A DNA stretch of 64,000 nt from Pyronema omphalodes (Eukaryota; Ascomycota; Pezizomycetes; Pezizales; Pyronemataceae). Shown in pieces: positions 34,409 through 45,849 of this stretch. The stretch spans positions 1 through 64,000 of the forward strand of contig JAJJXM010000061.1 in assembly GCA_024516155.1 (NCBI GenBank), read 5' to 3'. Each line of letters begins with the position of its first letter. The stretch's first letter is position 1. The notes beneath the pieces were generated by a model. The model was not told the DNA's origin and did no database searches. It saw only the letters and a program-made list of their open reading frames with translations. Made by a program: the position numbers and the translations under genes.

Positions 34409-37400
34409 GGTATGAATATATCTCCGCCTGCGAGGGAACGTAGAGGATTTAAGTTGCCCTTCCCCTCATTTGGCTCTAAGAAGCGGAGTGGGGGGTCCTA
34501 ACGGCGAGAAAAATCGTCTGGGTTTCTGAGCTGTAACGCGGGAAACGATCTGACGGGAGCTGCCGATGACACAGAAATGACCACCAAACCATCTAGATTA
34601 GGTGGCGGAAGACACTAGACATGATATCGTTTGCCAGAATAAATTCCAACCGAGATCAGATAGACCTAGAGTAGCGCAGTCCTATAGATCTTCAGTTCTA
34701 ATTTCACACATCGCGGTTGATCCCCTGTTCATATCATCGCTACATAGTACAGGTGATTTCCTAGAATTTGTTTTTAGATATCTTTCCCCCTGCACCTCGA
34801 TTTTGAACCGTGCCGATATATGGCCCGACTTGACTATAACACCGGTTTAGACCCCGTGCCCATAGGAATCCGCCTCCAAAACCCGGATTTTTTCACGGAA
34901 CCTCCACATCCCGATGATATAGCGCCCTTAGTTGACGTAAATCTCGCTTGCGATTGGGACCCTGAGGTGACGCGAAAGAGTTGTGGCCTGATTCGATTAA
35001 CCGCGAACCCGGACGCAGACTGAGACTTATTTCCTTGCTCGGAGGTTCTTATTTTCCCCTTTAGTCTTGATGGTCACATGGCAGCTAGCTTTAGACCCGA
35101 AAGATTTTGAGGCTTTATCTCGATTTGCGTGGTGTTTTCACGGCATGTTCGATGGTTCGAAAACTGGGACAGGTAACGCGGTCCGCGCATAACGCGTTTC
35201 AATTTACAGAAAGCATGTTTGTTTTTTATGGGCAATATATTTTAACAGACGCAATGTACTTTTCATTCAGCATCAGTTCGAAACATCTTGCAAAGTTTGG
35301 TGCATCAGTCTGGGCATCTTATGACATTCCAATAGACCGCTTTCGCCACCATTTTGCACATGCCGTGTTGAACCTTGATTAACCCGATGTCGATAACCAT
35401 AATTTCTAGGTCTAGTGTTTCCCGCTCTCTCATCGCTTTCACCAGTTTTGGAATAGCCCAATCATCACCGAAGAGGTTCGCGTACTAGCTGCTGTAGAAT
35501 AGCGGCCGTAGCTCTTAGAGATGGGATGAAGCTCACCCGGCAACCGAAAACATTTTTAGACTGTTAGGAATACGCGCCTGAATATTAGTTTCAAGCGTAT
35601 ATCCTGGTTTATCGCGGAAGTTGTCAGGTGAATCATGCATCTCGTGCGGAACGGAAGTGGCTTGCAGATGGAGATGTCCTCTAGTATTACAAGTGCAAGA
35701 TTGTATCACTGCGCCTGAATTTCATTCCCCATACGACTGTACATGCCAAAATGAATGCCTTCTATGAAGCACCAAATATCTTTCAGTGGTTATGGTTAGA
35801 ATTGATTATCCCAGGGCTCTCAGAACCACAGTCTTTCTCCAGAAACCTCTGGCGTTGTGGCTATGTTGCTATATCTGAATTGGACGGGGTACATTGTACT
35901 TGCGGCGCTGCCTGAGCACTCGGACAATTCCATAAATCGGGTGCGCTTACGACGGGTCTTGTATGACGAGGAGAATACCTATATGGGGAAACTGGACTGA
36001 TTGGTAGTGATCGGACTGTCTGAGTGGATAATAGTACGGTGCTCCTGCGGAGAAGGATTCATTCTATTTAAATATGGACTAATTACAGCGTGCAATCACG
36101 TGGGCATGCTTCTTACCGAACTATTCAAGCGCTGCTAAGTAATCATTTTCCAGAAACCCTCAAGACCACCTGTAATGCCTTGAAATATCCTACCCTTCCC
36201 CGGATTTCTCCCGTTCTATCTCAATATTGAGCTAAGCAGATCCAATCAATTTAAGGTTTAGTGACCAAGGAGATCATGAAATGGCATTGGTGCGGTTTAT
36301 TCCCGGTACTGGATAGCATATTTCTTATTCCCCGGGGGTCAATCTTTGCACAGTATGACAGTATATACCTCGTTTTTGTCCCGCCATCGCCGCCCAAACA
36401 CGCTCTCACATCATCCCGTAAAGTCAGTACATTTATTTCTCATTGTGGGTTATCTTTTTCCAAAACCCTCCAGTAGTGCACCTGAAATCCTTTTCAGCTT
36501 CATTAAGGGACCGCTGGTTGCGGTTGTGACGGTTAATGTTCAAGTCGCTACACTCCCAAGGTCTACTCTATGTGATGACGCCGCAACGTCTTCTCAGGCT
36601 ATCTATATGGTGCGATCGAGGGTTTTGCCAACTTCACAATGGAGGAAGAGGAGGGTGGAGAGGTAGCTCTTGGGCTACAGGGATCAAAATGCACTTATGT
36701 TTGAGTACATCTATCATGTTGATAGATCTATATTTCTGGGCCTGGGCCATGTTGTGATAGAGATGAGTTGAAGTATATGGATCTCAAATTCATCCACTTA
36801 GCTCTCTTTGCTTGCCTGAAGTGGCTAACCAATTTCAGGCAGCAAAAATGCAAAGCTTCGGATTCTATAATTCAGTAATTTATGCCCTAGAATGACATAT
36901 AATTAATTTACGTCGCTGTGTGGTCAGTCAATCTGCACTTTGGTTCCATTCTCTAATTGGCTAGATTTTTTATTCACCTACGCCATAAACTAAAACCACG
37001 CCGTTTCGTCGCAGCTTCATTACGCTGATTGTGCAGCATATCATAACTCCTGTGGTTGCACTCGTAGGTCTCCCGGCTATTGAAAATCTTGACCATTATC
37101 GGGTTCTGGTATTGCTGTTGAGTTTTCCTGCAGGCCGAATTAATTAGCAAATCAGCAAGTCTATGTGAATTTGTTTCGTTTATGTTGTCCTCTCCACGAT
37201 AATTCAGACGAGCGTCAACATCGGTATGTCTGCCAATATATAAGCGACAGGCTTCAAACCCCTCATCCAGCTGATTCAGTCACCCCGCATAATTGCCGTG
37301 ACTGCGCGTCTTGATAAGGTGTAAAACTACCATTTGCAACTGTAACAGCAGCTGCCAAGCCCGGCTAACCACCGCAACCCTATTCCACGGGAACTCCATT

Positions 37401-38361
37401 CCACAACAGGATAAATCTTCCCGTCCAACACATCGGTACAGCTCAACCACCCTCCGTTATCGTCTGGATTAAAAGAAAAATCATATACCCTCTCTTCCAT
37501 ATCCGGTCATGGTTTCCCAGAGGGACGGGCCGAATGATATTTCGTGATAGATCAACGGAAAGCGCGCGTCGGTAATCGTTGCCCAGAAGTGATCTCCGCT
37601 GGGAAAAGGAAGGCATGTTTGATACCTGTGCACCGCTTTCAGGCAAACTAGGTATTAGAGCATGATCTGAAAAGATATGAAGATGACAGATCAGCTAGGT
37701 ATATATTACCGGGAGGTTTTCGTTATGTTGCGGGAAGTTTTTGTTTTTTTTTTTAATCTGGATCCTTTCAACACCTGCGAGATGCAGTGGGGGAATGTTA
37801 ATGGCTGGGATGTTCTTGCCGTTGTGAAACCGGTTCTTACTCGTACACGGCGAAGATATGCGAGCGGAACGATCCAAATTACACCCATGATATGTAGTTC
37901 ACAGTACGAACGGAGAGACAGCTATAAGAAATATGTGATAGATACCTGCGATATGTAGTTTTCTGGAGATATGCCGCCCCAAATTACCGGTATCGATTAA
38001 CTGGATTTGCTTTTTATTCAAAATGGCAAGTATTTATTATCGAGCATATTCCTCGCGACGTCGACAAACATCCCCGGATAGGTTCGATTTCGAGACGTTC
38101 AATAAATTACCGGAATTGAAACACCGAAGAAAGAAATACTTGACGGGACGGAGTTCACGGGCATCACACAAGCACCTGCTCCACCAGACAAAGCAACCAG
38201 TCTCACAACACAAAGAAAGATTTTGTCGTATACGGTTATTCATGCCATCGGAATCCGAATAGAAGATCTTTAACTTCAATTACTGGATGTGCGAACAGGC
38301 GGTAGCGGTACTGGAAATATAACCTTCAAGAACTGCACTTTGCACCAACAAATCTTCTGCC
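34409..38361. other. 4-kb region with no supportable gene
   Basis: Only short, non-conserved-looking frames occur. 34602-35023 has two overlapping frames with ordinary composition (one reading GLDPVPIGIRLQNPDFFTEP), which could be remnants of an exon, but there is no start/splice pattern I can defend. Three similar stretches (CAGAAACC(C)TC..) near 35838, 36152 and 36464 hint at an old tandem duplication. Confidence 0.5.
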
Positions 38362-39881
38362 ATGGCGACAATACCAACACGCTTCCTATCGTTGCTAACT
38401 ACAACACCCATCTACATCACCCTCTTCGCAAGTTTACTGCTCATCGCAGCTTTGACCATCTTCCGACCTCGACGAAGTAAAGCACCCTCAACTCCACCAC
38501 GATCAGTCTCACCGTCACCGGCGGATAAAAAGCCCTTGTTGCCCGTTCAAAGACGAAATTCTCTTGTATCGCTTCTGAGTAATGTGATCCACGGTTCTCG
38601 ACGAAGTCCTCCAGCAATTCTCTCGGTGGATGTTCCTGTAACAGACCGCACTCCCGCTGCTATCGCCGCCTATGGGAATTTTCCCGACTATGCCTCACTG
38701 AGCGGTGTTCCTCTTCCTAAAGCATATCCCGAATTAGATATTGCAAAGGCCCTGCCAAGACCTTATAGACCGTTTAGATGGGCTTATCATCAGACTATGT
38801 GTTCGTACCATCATTCTTTCTTGTACTTTTTGTTTTTTTATTGTATCTACTAACCATGAAGCTTACAGCCTTTAAGAAGATGGAACCAGACTGGTGGCTA
38901 GAGCTAGAGAATACTTATGTCACCCGGATCGCCCAGAGAAAGGCTTTACATGCCCTTCACGGCACCAAGATCCTGAAGACCCTGCCCGGCTCTGAATCTG
39001 CAACTAAGGAGCTTATGGAGATGTGCCTTCAGTTCTACTGTTCCCGTTACCCCCAGTATTTTTCCCTCACTCCATCCTCATCGCCCACCGTTTTTGTCAA
39101 CCGGATTCTTGGCAAAGAATTCATCCTTTCGGAGTATGCACCCCTCGAAATCCTCCTTAACAACATCCCGGAAGACTTCGCCATAACCCTCCGCAACCCT
39201 CAAACAGGCGACTATGAATTCCGTGCCGGCGTAATCTGTTCCTCCCTTGGTTGGAACGTAGAAACAAAAATTGGCATGAACCTCCGCCAGCTTCATGATC
39301 CTATCCCAGACTATAAAGAGAAAATGAGCATGTCAATGGACCGGTAAGTTCTAAAAACCTAACCCTTACGTAGAACGGAGCTAACATCAATATGGCTTAG
39401 CTTTTTTACCAAAATGCCTACAAATGCACCGATTCAACGAGGTTCATGGGGACTGGAATATCTTCAGCCATTATACATGCCACCAAACGATCCGCATATA
39501 GAATACCGTAACAGTCAGAATCCGAATTTGAAACTGGAGGATATATTCATCCGAGTGGATTGGCAGACTCTCAGAAGATTACCGCTGTCGGGTGCAATTG
39601 TGTTTAACTTTAAGGCAATTTTCACACCGTTGGAAGAGGTTAGAGATGAGCCAGGAGTTCCGGCTGTGCTATTAGAGGTACTAGAGAAGGGGAAGAAGAA
39701 TTTGATGGATTATAAGAGTACGTGGCATGTGGAGCATGTTGCAAAGCCGGCATTAAGGCGCTGGAAGGAGGAGCAGGTGGAGAAGGGATTGATGGAGAAA
39801 GATTGGCAGGTGGAAACATTGAAAGATTATCCGTTATTTGAGGGATGGGAAGAGAAGTGGCATAGACAACAGGGGTTTTAG
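38362..39881 (+). CDS. DUF3445 family protein (heme-dependent oxidative N-demethylase-like), membrane-anchored
   Basis: Exons 38362-38800, 38869-39343, 39401-39881; introns 68 bp (GTTCGT, with CTACTAAC branch point) and 57 bp (GTAAGT); product 464 aa. Residues about 15-35 (PIYITLFASLLLIAALTIF) form one N-terminal membrane helix, followed by a Ser/Pro-rich linker. The body carries family hallmarks: PYRPFRWAYHQTM, MEPDWWLELENTY, a central GVICSSLGWNVETKIGM, RGSWGLEYLQPLY and RVDWQTLRRLPLSGAIVFNFK. PF11927 was first DUF3445; some members are heme-dependent oxidative N-demethylase subunits (known), but the fungal substrate is unknown. The first donor is unusual (GTTCGT rather than GTAAGT) yet is the only one that preserves the frame. 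Confidence 0.85.
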
Positions 39882-41432
39882 GAGCTTGGTTTTTCGTTCG
39901 TTTTTTATGGTTTATGCGTCCCTTTCTGGGTGTGCTTTGTTTAGCACATCTATGTTGATTTTGCGGCATTGTGCCCTTAGCATTCTGTAAAGTTCTGTAT
40001 GTATCGATATCGTAAGTTACGACACTTTCGTTGAAGCAGTTAATGAAGTTCATCTCGTATCAGCAGGACAAACTCTAGAACCCGGAGAACTTGTGTACCG
40101 TAGGCATATGGCATCTAGCAACATCATGTATGTCATCTCGACATGTAGGCAGCTCCAGCCTGAGTTCATGTAAGCACCCGTCCCGCATTAATATACCAAC
40201 GCGATATGTTACCTCTTCCATCCTTCCCCGCATTGAGAGTAATAACGAACCATAAACACTCTTATTGCGTGATAACTATACTTTACGACACGATTTTTCA
40301 CGACATTTGAAGTTATCGAACACGAAAGGTAGGGCCAAAGTTAATCTTGCATGTCAATGCGTGCTTGGAAGAAGTATCCCTAGGGTCCCTGATCATCAAC
40401 CGAGAACAATGCTCAAGATCGTCCAGTATGTCCTAGTAAAGCTAGTTCCTCCGTTCTCGTGGGACAGTGACACGAAGATCCACGAGAAGAACATGTGAGC
40501 GATGCCTCATGTATACTCTATAAAGCGCTGGGTTGATTTCGGCAGCGAAGAATGGCTGGGAGGAAGTATGGGGGTATTGTTATGTACGCCAGGGGAGTTT
40601 AATATATATCCAATTATTCTTAGAGCAATTAGTGAATGAATAGCGCAGAGGGCATGGTTTTTGGACTCGTTCAGTTATCCGGTGACGCAGAACTCCGAAA
40701 ACCTGCACTTCGGGAGATTTAGGGTGAAAATTTTTAGAACGGAGCATTTCCAGAACGCGATAGCTGATGTACGACGCGAAGTTGAATTGTGAACCCGTAC
40801 GAGGTGCTGGACAAAAGTGACCGTCACCCCGCGCGGCGCTTAGCACAGAAAAGTGACGGTCACTTTTGTCCACGTACCGTATGCCCCTCTATCATCACGA
40901 TAACTGTAGAGTACGTACCGATAACTTGGCCCGAAGCCTACTCGGAGCACTGCCGCTCCTATTAGAATCTTGGCCTGAGGCTGAACCGGCTGTGTGCGGT
41001 GTGCGGCCAGTCAGACCGTCTCAAAAACTCCGGGGCAGAAGACAAACGTCTTACTCAACACTCGATTTCAGTTCTCGATCATCATCCGTGCATTGGGAAT
41101 CAAAAATTAGGCCCTAATCAGGCAATGCGTTTGACACCTGACATTTAAGATCATCGCCCGTTAGTTCCACAGCAGATATCGTAGGGCTGTGCTTGCCAGA
41201 CATAGCATCTATATCAGGATATGCCATGTTTCATTGGAGTGAATTACCTTTTGTTTCACAAAAGTGAAACCAAGTATTACTGTCATACTTATATTTATAA
41301 CCACACACCATGCTTCTCACTGAGTTTAACCTTCTCTTCCGACTTTGTATCCGGCAACGGGTCAGTCGCTAAAACGGAATTACAACTATTCAATAAATTC
41401 ACTTACTAAACCTCCTCCGAGAACGGCGAACC
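39882..41432. other. Intergenic region with a palindromic transposon-like end
   Basis: No gene is supported. It contains the 19-bp inverted repeat at 40809-40871. The 97-codon minus-strand frame that starts inside that palindrome (40873-40580) has no recognisable domain. The remainder shows nothing. Confidence 0.55.
40809..40871. repeat. Perfect 19-bp inverted repeat (hairpin), possible transposon terminus
   Basis: GGACAAAAGTGACCGTCAC (40809-40827) and its exact reverse complement (40853-40871) are separated by 25 GC-rich bases. Each arm also contains the near-palindrome GTGACCGTCAC. The layout resembles a transposon inverted end or a tiny palindromic MITE; no matching second terminus is found in the window. 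Confidence 0.7.
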
Positions 41433-42570
41433 ATGGGGATCAGAGCTCACGATGCCCGCATGTTCTTTGCGGGATGTTTGACAATGCAAAGCATCATTAC
41501 TCTCTGTCTCCCGTTACGATTTTTCCTGCTACGCAAGGGATGGCGAAAATCGAGTAAAATGGCAATGTGTAGCGACGTATTCTTTACGTTTGGATGGTTA
41601 ATAATGATGGGTTGGGGTTGGTTCGATGTGCATTTAGTCGCCATGGAGGTGGCCATACGCGAAAAGGCTACGAAACACTCGGAAATACAGGCTTACTTTC
41701 AGACAGAAGATATGGCGAAGGTGATACATCTGTTTGTTTCGCAGGGAATTCTCTGTTAATGCGGATAGGTCTACTTTACGAATGTATTCGTCTCCATAAC
41801 CTCGATTTGGGCGTTGAAAGCGGCCTTCTTGTGCATGTATGGTGATTTGTACACCAGAATTGTCAACATAAGAATGACAGCCTTCTATATCACGGTTGGA
41901 TATGTATTTGCATGCTTCGTCACTCTGATTACATATGCTTTGCTTCAATGCCGTCCGATATCATCTGTGTGGTTAGTTCCTTATAGCTTTTAAATGGTAT
42001 TCCTGTTTCTAAAGACTTGCCTAGGGACATAAGCAATGCAGATAACGAACCCAATTGCACGCCATTTTACTCATATAATTTTCAATTGACGATGCTCATT
42101 CTTGGAATAACCACTGATCTTCTCCGTGAGTCCCTCCGTATCCTCCCTAGTCATACTTAGCACTAATCTAGCTCTTAGTCATGGCTCTTCCTCTTCAAAT
42201 TCTTGCTCAGATGACACTTACCGCCCCAGAGAAGCGCGGAATTGCGTTCATCTTTTTGCTCGCGGTCATCTCGATTGCGGCTATCTTAAGCCGATTCTGC
42301 ATACTTCACGGACAAGGAGTGTTCGACAGTCTTGAATGGAAGAAAATTTCACAATACTACTGGAACGGATTGTTGACCTGGTTAGAGATTATGTTGGTGG
42401 AAATTGCGTTTGTGCTTCCGTCGCTGAGAATTGCGTTGGTAAGTAGGAAGAAAAAACGTTCGTCGGAAGGAGGGGACATAATGATGATGTCCTTTGTGGA
42501 GGAAGATTGTAGCGACGTATCGGCCGAACCTAAGGCTGGTAGAGTTGATCATGAAAGATTTAGAGAATAG
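41433..42570 (+). CDS. Fungal rhodopsin-domain seven-transmembrane protein
   Basis: Exons 41433-41720, 41769-41971, 42025-42125, 42179-42570; introns 48, 53 and 53 bp with donors GTGATA, GTTAGT, GTGAGT; joined product 327 aa. Seven hydrophobic segments are readable: MFFAGCLTMQSIITLCLPL, FFTFGWLIMMGWGW, VYFTNVFVSITSIWALKAAF, AFYITVGYVFACFVTLITYA, LTMLILGITTDLLLMALPL, GIAFIFLLAVISIAAILS and LTWLEIMLVEIAFVLPS. The LLQCRPISSVWDISN block after helix 4 and the DLLLMALP..L block in helix 5 match the SAT4/PTH11-related fungal rhodopsin-domain family (PF20684 type). Such proteins sit in membranes; a few relatives act as surface sensors, most have no known role. The cytosolic tail is short and Ser/Lys-rich. 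The first intron is only 48 bp, near the lower limit. Confidence 0.8.
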
Positions 42571-44927
42571 GAACTTGCTGGGAAAGAGGGCAGAAGTTAT
42601 AATAGTATCTAAACTTGATATCCGGATGAAGAAGCGACGACTTGGGTGATCCTCCAGATAACGGGTTTTGAGTGGGCAGCATAGCTGACACAGCGTACTA
42701 AATGAAACGAAAAAACCATGCCCATATGCCCAAGTCTACATTCAAAAGAATATTGACTAGAAAAATCAGTCTGCAATGAAAAAACTTTCATCGATATCCT
42801 TGTAATAAATTCTGGTTGTTTCGGGTTGAGATGAGATGATTCGCAAAAGACTTCGATTCTAGGTTATCCTAAAACCAGTATTTTTCACAGAGACGAAAGC
42901 CGCACTCGTAATGATCGTAAGTTCCACATCTTCAAAATAGCGTCTGCCATGCAGTCTTATTGCAGCGGCAGCAAATCCATCGGCTTAACGGAGAATCTGT
43001 GATATTATCCATTGTTGTTGGAGTTGAATTCTTTATTCTCCTTTCAGATATGTTACCCAATTCGAATTTCAATTGTAGTAGTTGGTAGGAGTTGATGTGT
43101 AGAGCAGAACTAGAGCAGCAGATGGTCGTTAATGGAATTTTACCATTAGACGACCTTGACAAAGTTGAAAAGGTTCGTTGGTTCCGCTGTGCATACGTTT
43201 TCATGACAATACAGAGTGAAATTCACTAATTCCAAGATCAGTAGGAATCAAAGATACGGGGTATAATTTCTGAATGTCTATCTGAACGTTCTCCTCATGA
43301 AAAGATCCTTATCTTCTCGCGCCAGGTTTTCTTCATAATAAATAGTTCATTTGCTTCCTGGAATTCCAGTGATTCTGAGCGCATTATTAATCATTAATGT
43401 TGTATGAAGATGTGTGTTCTTTTCATATAATCGATATCCAACAATTATGAACGAATCTTTACTTTGAGTACAGGCGCTGGTCCTTAATATTCATGCGTGC
43501 ATGTGGTCTCGTAGCTCACTTGACCCTGTTCTTATAAGAGGATATTCTGACAATACTTATGCCAAATGATGGTGGACTTGAAGCGTAACAAGGTATAGGA
43601 TAAACAAGTGACATTTAAATTGATATACTGATACAAAACAAGCAGCTGCATTAAACGCGGAAACCAAAGAGACAAGACGATACGCCAATCCTACAGGAGT
43701 CATCCAACATATTCAGGAAACAGCAGCCTAACCTAGTCAAATAACGAATCTGATATTATATTGCTTTGCATTTGTTGCATCTTAGGCGGCGACATGAATG
43801 GCACGGTGTGCCTAGTCCTCCGGACCTATTAAATGAATTTTGGCAGTCAACATCGCAACACTCCCAACCGGCTTCAGCAGAGTAGTAAGGCATTTTTGGT
43901 GATGGTGAAGACATGTTTGAAAACGGAAGTTTCGACGTGCGAATGTGTATGGGAGTGGGAGTGTGTTAGGGGAAGAGTAGATTGAGTCGCAGATTGTGTA
44001 AGACTTAGCTGCTGATATAGGAGAATTAGAACAACATAAAAAGTTTCCAAGATGACCATAAACCAGTGATATCAAGTGACCCGGATGTCAGTGATTATGC
44101 AAGATTCATAGAAGTGTATCTTGCAACAGATCGTTGTATAGGCGATTGAAAGATGGCAGCGTGGGAGAGATCATAAAGATGTATCTATGGGCTGAGTGGA
44201 ACAAATAACATGTCGTCAACTTTCAATGCTGAGCAGCTGAGGTACGTTTTTGTGGACGAGATATTGGCGCTTTGGGTATGTCTCGAAAGACGCGATTAAA
44301 TATTATACAATATTGGCAAGAATCTTATACACCGAAAGACTGGAACATCACGTACCTAGCCGTGATTAACAAAGTAGGTCCTTACAAAATGACCAAATAA
44401 ACACTTACTTTTAATTTATGTTATATGACCGTAGTGTGAGGATGTTATTTATTTATTGAATTACACGCTGATCGAGACCTAAAAGGCCCATTCAGGACTA
44501 AAGAAATATTCAAAATCCGTGTTCGTGATCTAAACCACCTGACGGGGCCCCTAATCCCCTGCACCCATGCAATCCGTCAAACAAAGAATGAGGGGGGGAT
44601 CCAGAGGTGAAGAGGAGGGAGGGAGGGGGGAGCGCTTTTTCAGTCCCCCTGGTCCTGTGATACCCCTGCAACCTCCTCCCACATGCAATACTATGCCCTC
44701 CTCGTGCGCTACAGGATTTTTATGCTTGCATCAGGTTAGTCAGTGAGTATATCAGTACCCCGTAGTTGAATTGAGAAGACATGCTCAAATTTTTGATTGA
44801 ATGATGTTGAACTTTTGCACGGCATCGCTTTTGTGAATTCAAGAAAAGCATAGCCATGGAGGAATCAAACGTTAGAAAAGGAAAATGAGAATAAAATTGG
44901 GCCAGGAGAAAAAAGTGAAAAGAAATG
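42571..44927. other. Gene-free region before the tRNA
   Basis: Nothing supportable. Short frames at 42932-43204 and 43812-44075 (minus) have no domain, signal or splice pattern. A G/A-rich patch lies at 44590-44640. Confidence 0.5.
44909..44921 (-). terminator. Pol III terminator of tRNA-Tyr
   Basis: Read on the minus strand, TTTT (44921-44918) followed by TTTTTT (44914-44909) begins seven bases after the tRNA 3' end, as expected for RNA polymerase III termination. Confidence 0.75.
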
Positions 44928-45011
44928 TCCCTCCGACCGGAGTCGAACCGGTGACCAACGGATGGCAGCAAATATTACAGTCCGGTGTGATACCAACTAC
45001 ACCACAGAGGG
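44928..45011 (-). tRNA. tRNA-Tyr (anticodon GTA) with an 11-nt intron
   Basis: On the minus strand: acceptor stem CCCTCTG paired with CGGAGGG (one G-U), discriminator A; D-arm GTGTAGTTGGTATCAC; anticodon stem CCGGA/TCCG with loop CTGTAA-intron-A, giving anticodon GTA; 11-nt intron TATTTGCTGCC at the canonical position 37/38; T-arm ACCGGTTCGACTCCGGT. A C1-G72 pair, an identity feature of eukaryotic tRNA-Tyr, is present, and tRNA-Tyr genes in fungi usually carry an intron. The length is 73 nt after removing the intron. Confidence 0.9.
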
Positions 45012-45577
45012 TGTGGACAGCGTATGGTTCGCATTTGTTTATATGAAGCATTATTACGCTCAAAAGATGTTGATCAAATAAGTGTGCCCGATGCTGACGT
45101 GGGTGGGTAAATGAGTTTTTTGAGGTTTGCGTGATCACAGGAATGGGCAGCAACAAAGCGATGTACCCAATGTTTTCGCTGGTAAAGAGTAGACGTCGGT
45201 GTGTAGGAATGTTGGGATAAGTTTTGCACATCCATTCTGTACGGCGAAGTTGAGGGAAACCGAGGATGGTGGGATGGTATATATAGGTTTGGGGGGTGCA
45301 TAGAGTAAAAATTTTGCGAATGGTGGATGCTAGTGTTATACCGGTGGCACCGGGGGGTCCTTTATTATCGAGGGTTTGTGTGATACCGGAGAGAGTAGCG
45401 AAATTGATGCTGAAGTGATTCCTATTGAGATCAGCCAAGTACATGCTGAACATATGACTACAATGGTTTTACCCCCCTCCGTCGTTAGTATTTGCTTTCT
45501 TTTTTTGTGGAAGTATATCAGTGCATCTGGCGCGGAGGTGGGAGGGACATCCACAGGGTCTAGTGTTCCATTATGTT

Positions 45578-45612
<35 letters not shown>

Positions 45613-45849
45613 TACAGAAACAGCTGATAGGGCGTAATATGAAGTGAAAGACTTGTATAAAACGCTGACCAACAAAAACAAATAAGAAATAGCGTGAGAA
45701 CTTTGCAAAATCTCCTTACTCTCACCCACGTAAGCCCGAATTCCAACTAAATAGGCTGTACCATTACTGACTGAATAATATGCTACTGCTTTTATCTTTC
45801 AGACACATCCTGAACTGCTTGGTAAGATAAGTTGTTTTCGTGAACCATC
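45012..45849. other. Intergenic; T31 run and 3' flank of the right STAND-type copy
   Basis: 45012-45560 has only short frames. A run of 31 T (45579-45609) marks the outer limit of the inverted duplication; 45610-45849 is the duplicated 3' flank matching 31901-32125. Confidence 0.6.
45579..45609 (+). repeat. Homopolymer run of 31 T at the duplication boundary
   Basis: Thirty-one T lie directly at the end of sequence homologous to the left copy (left homology ends near 32125). On the gene strand this is poly-A about 240 bases past the stop codon. Confidence 0.8.

Noticed and set aside
34602..35023. Two overlapping frames as a possible gene
   Set aside because: No defensible splice site joins them, and no domain is recognised.
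42932..44075. Short minus-strand frames between the rhodopsin-domain gene and the tRNA
   Set aside because: They are isolated, under 95 codons, with no signal peptide, domain or intron pattern.
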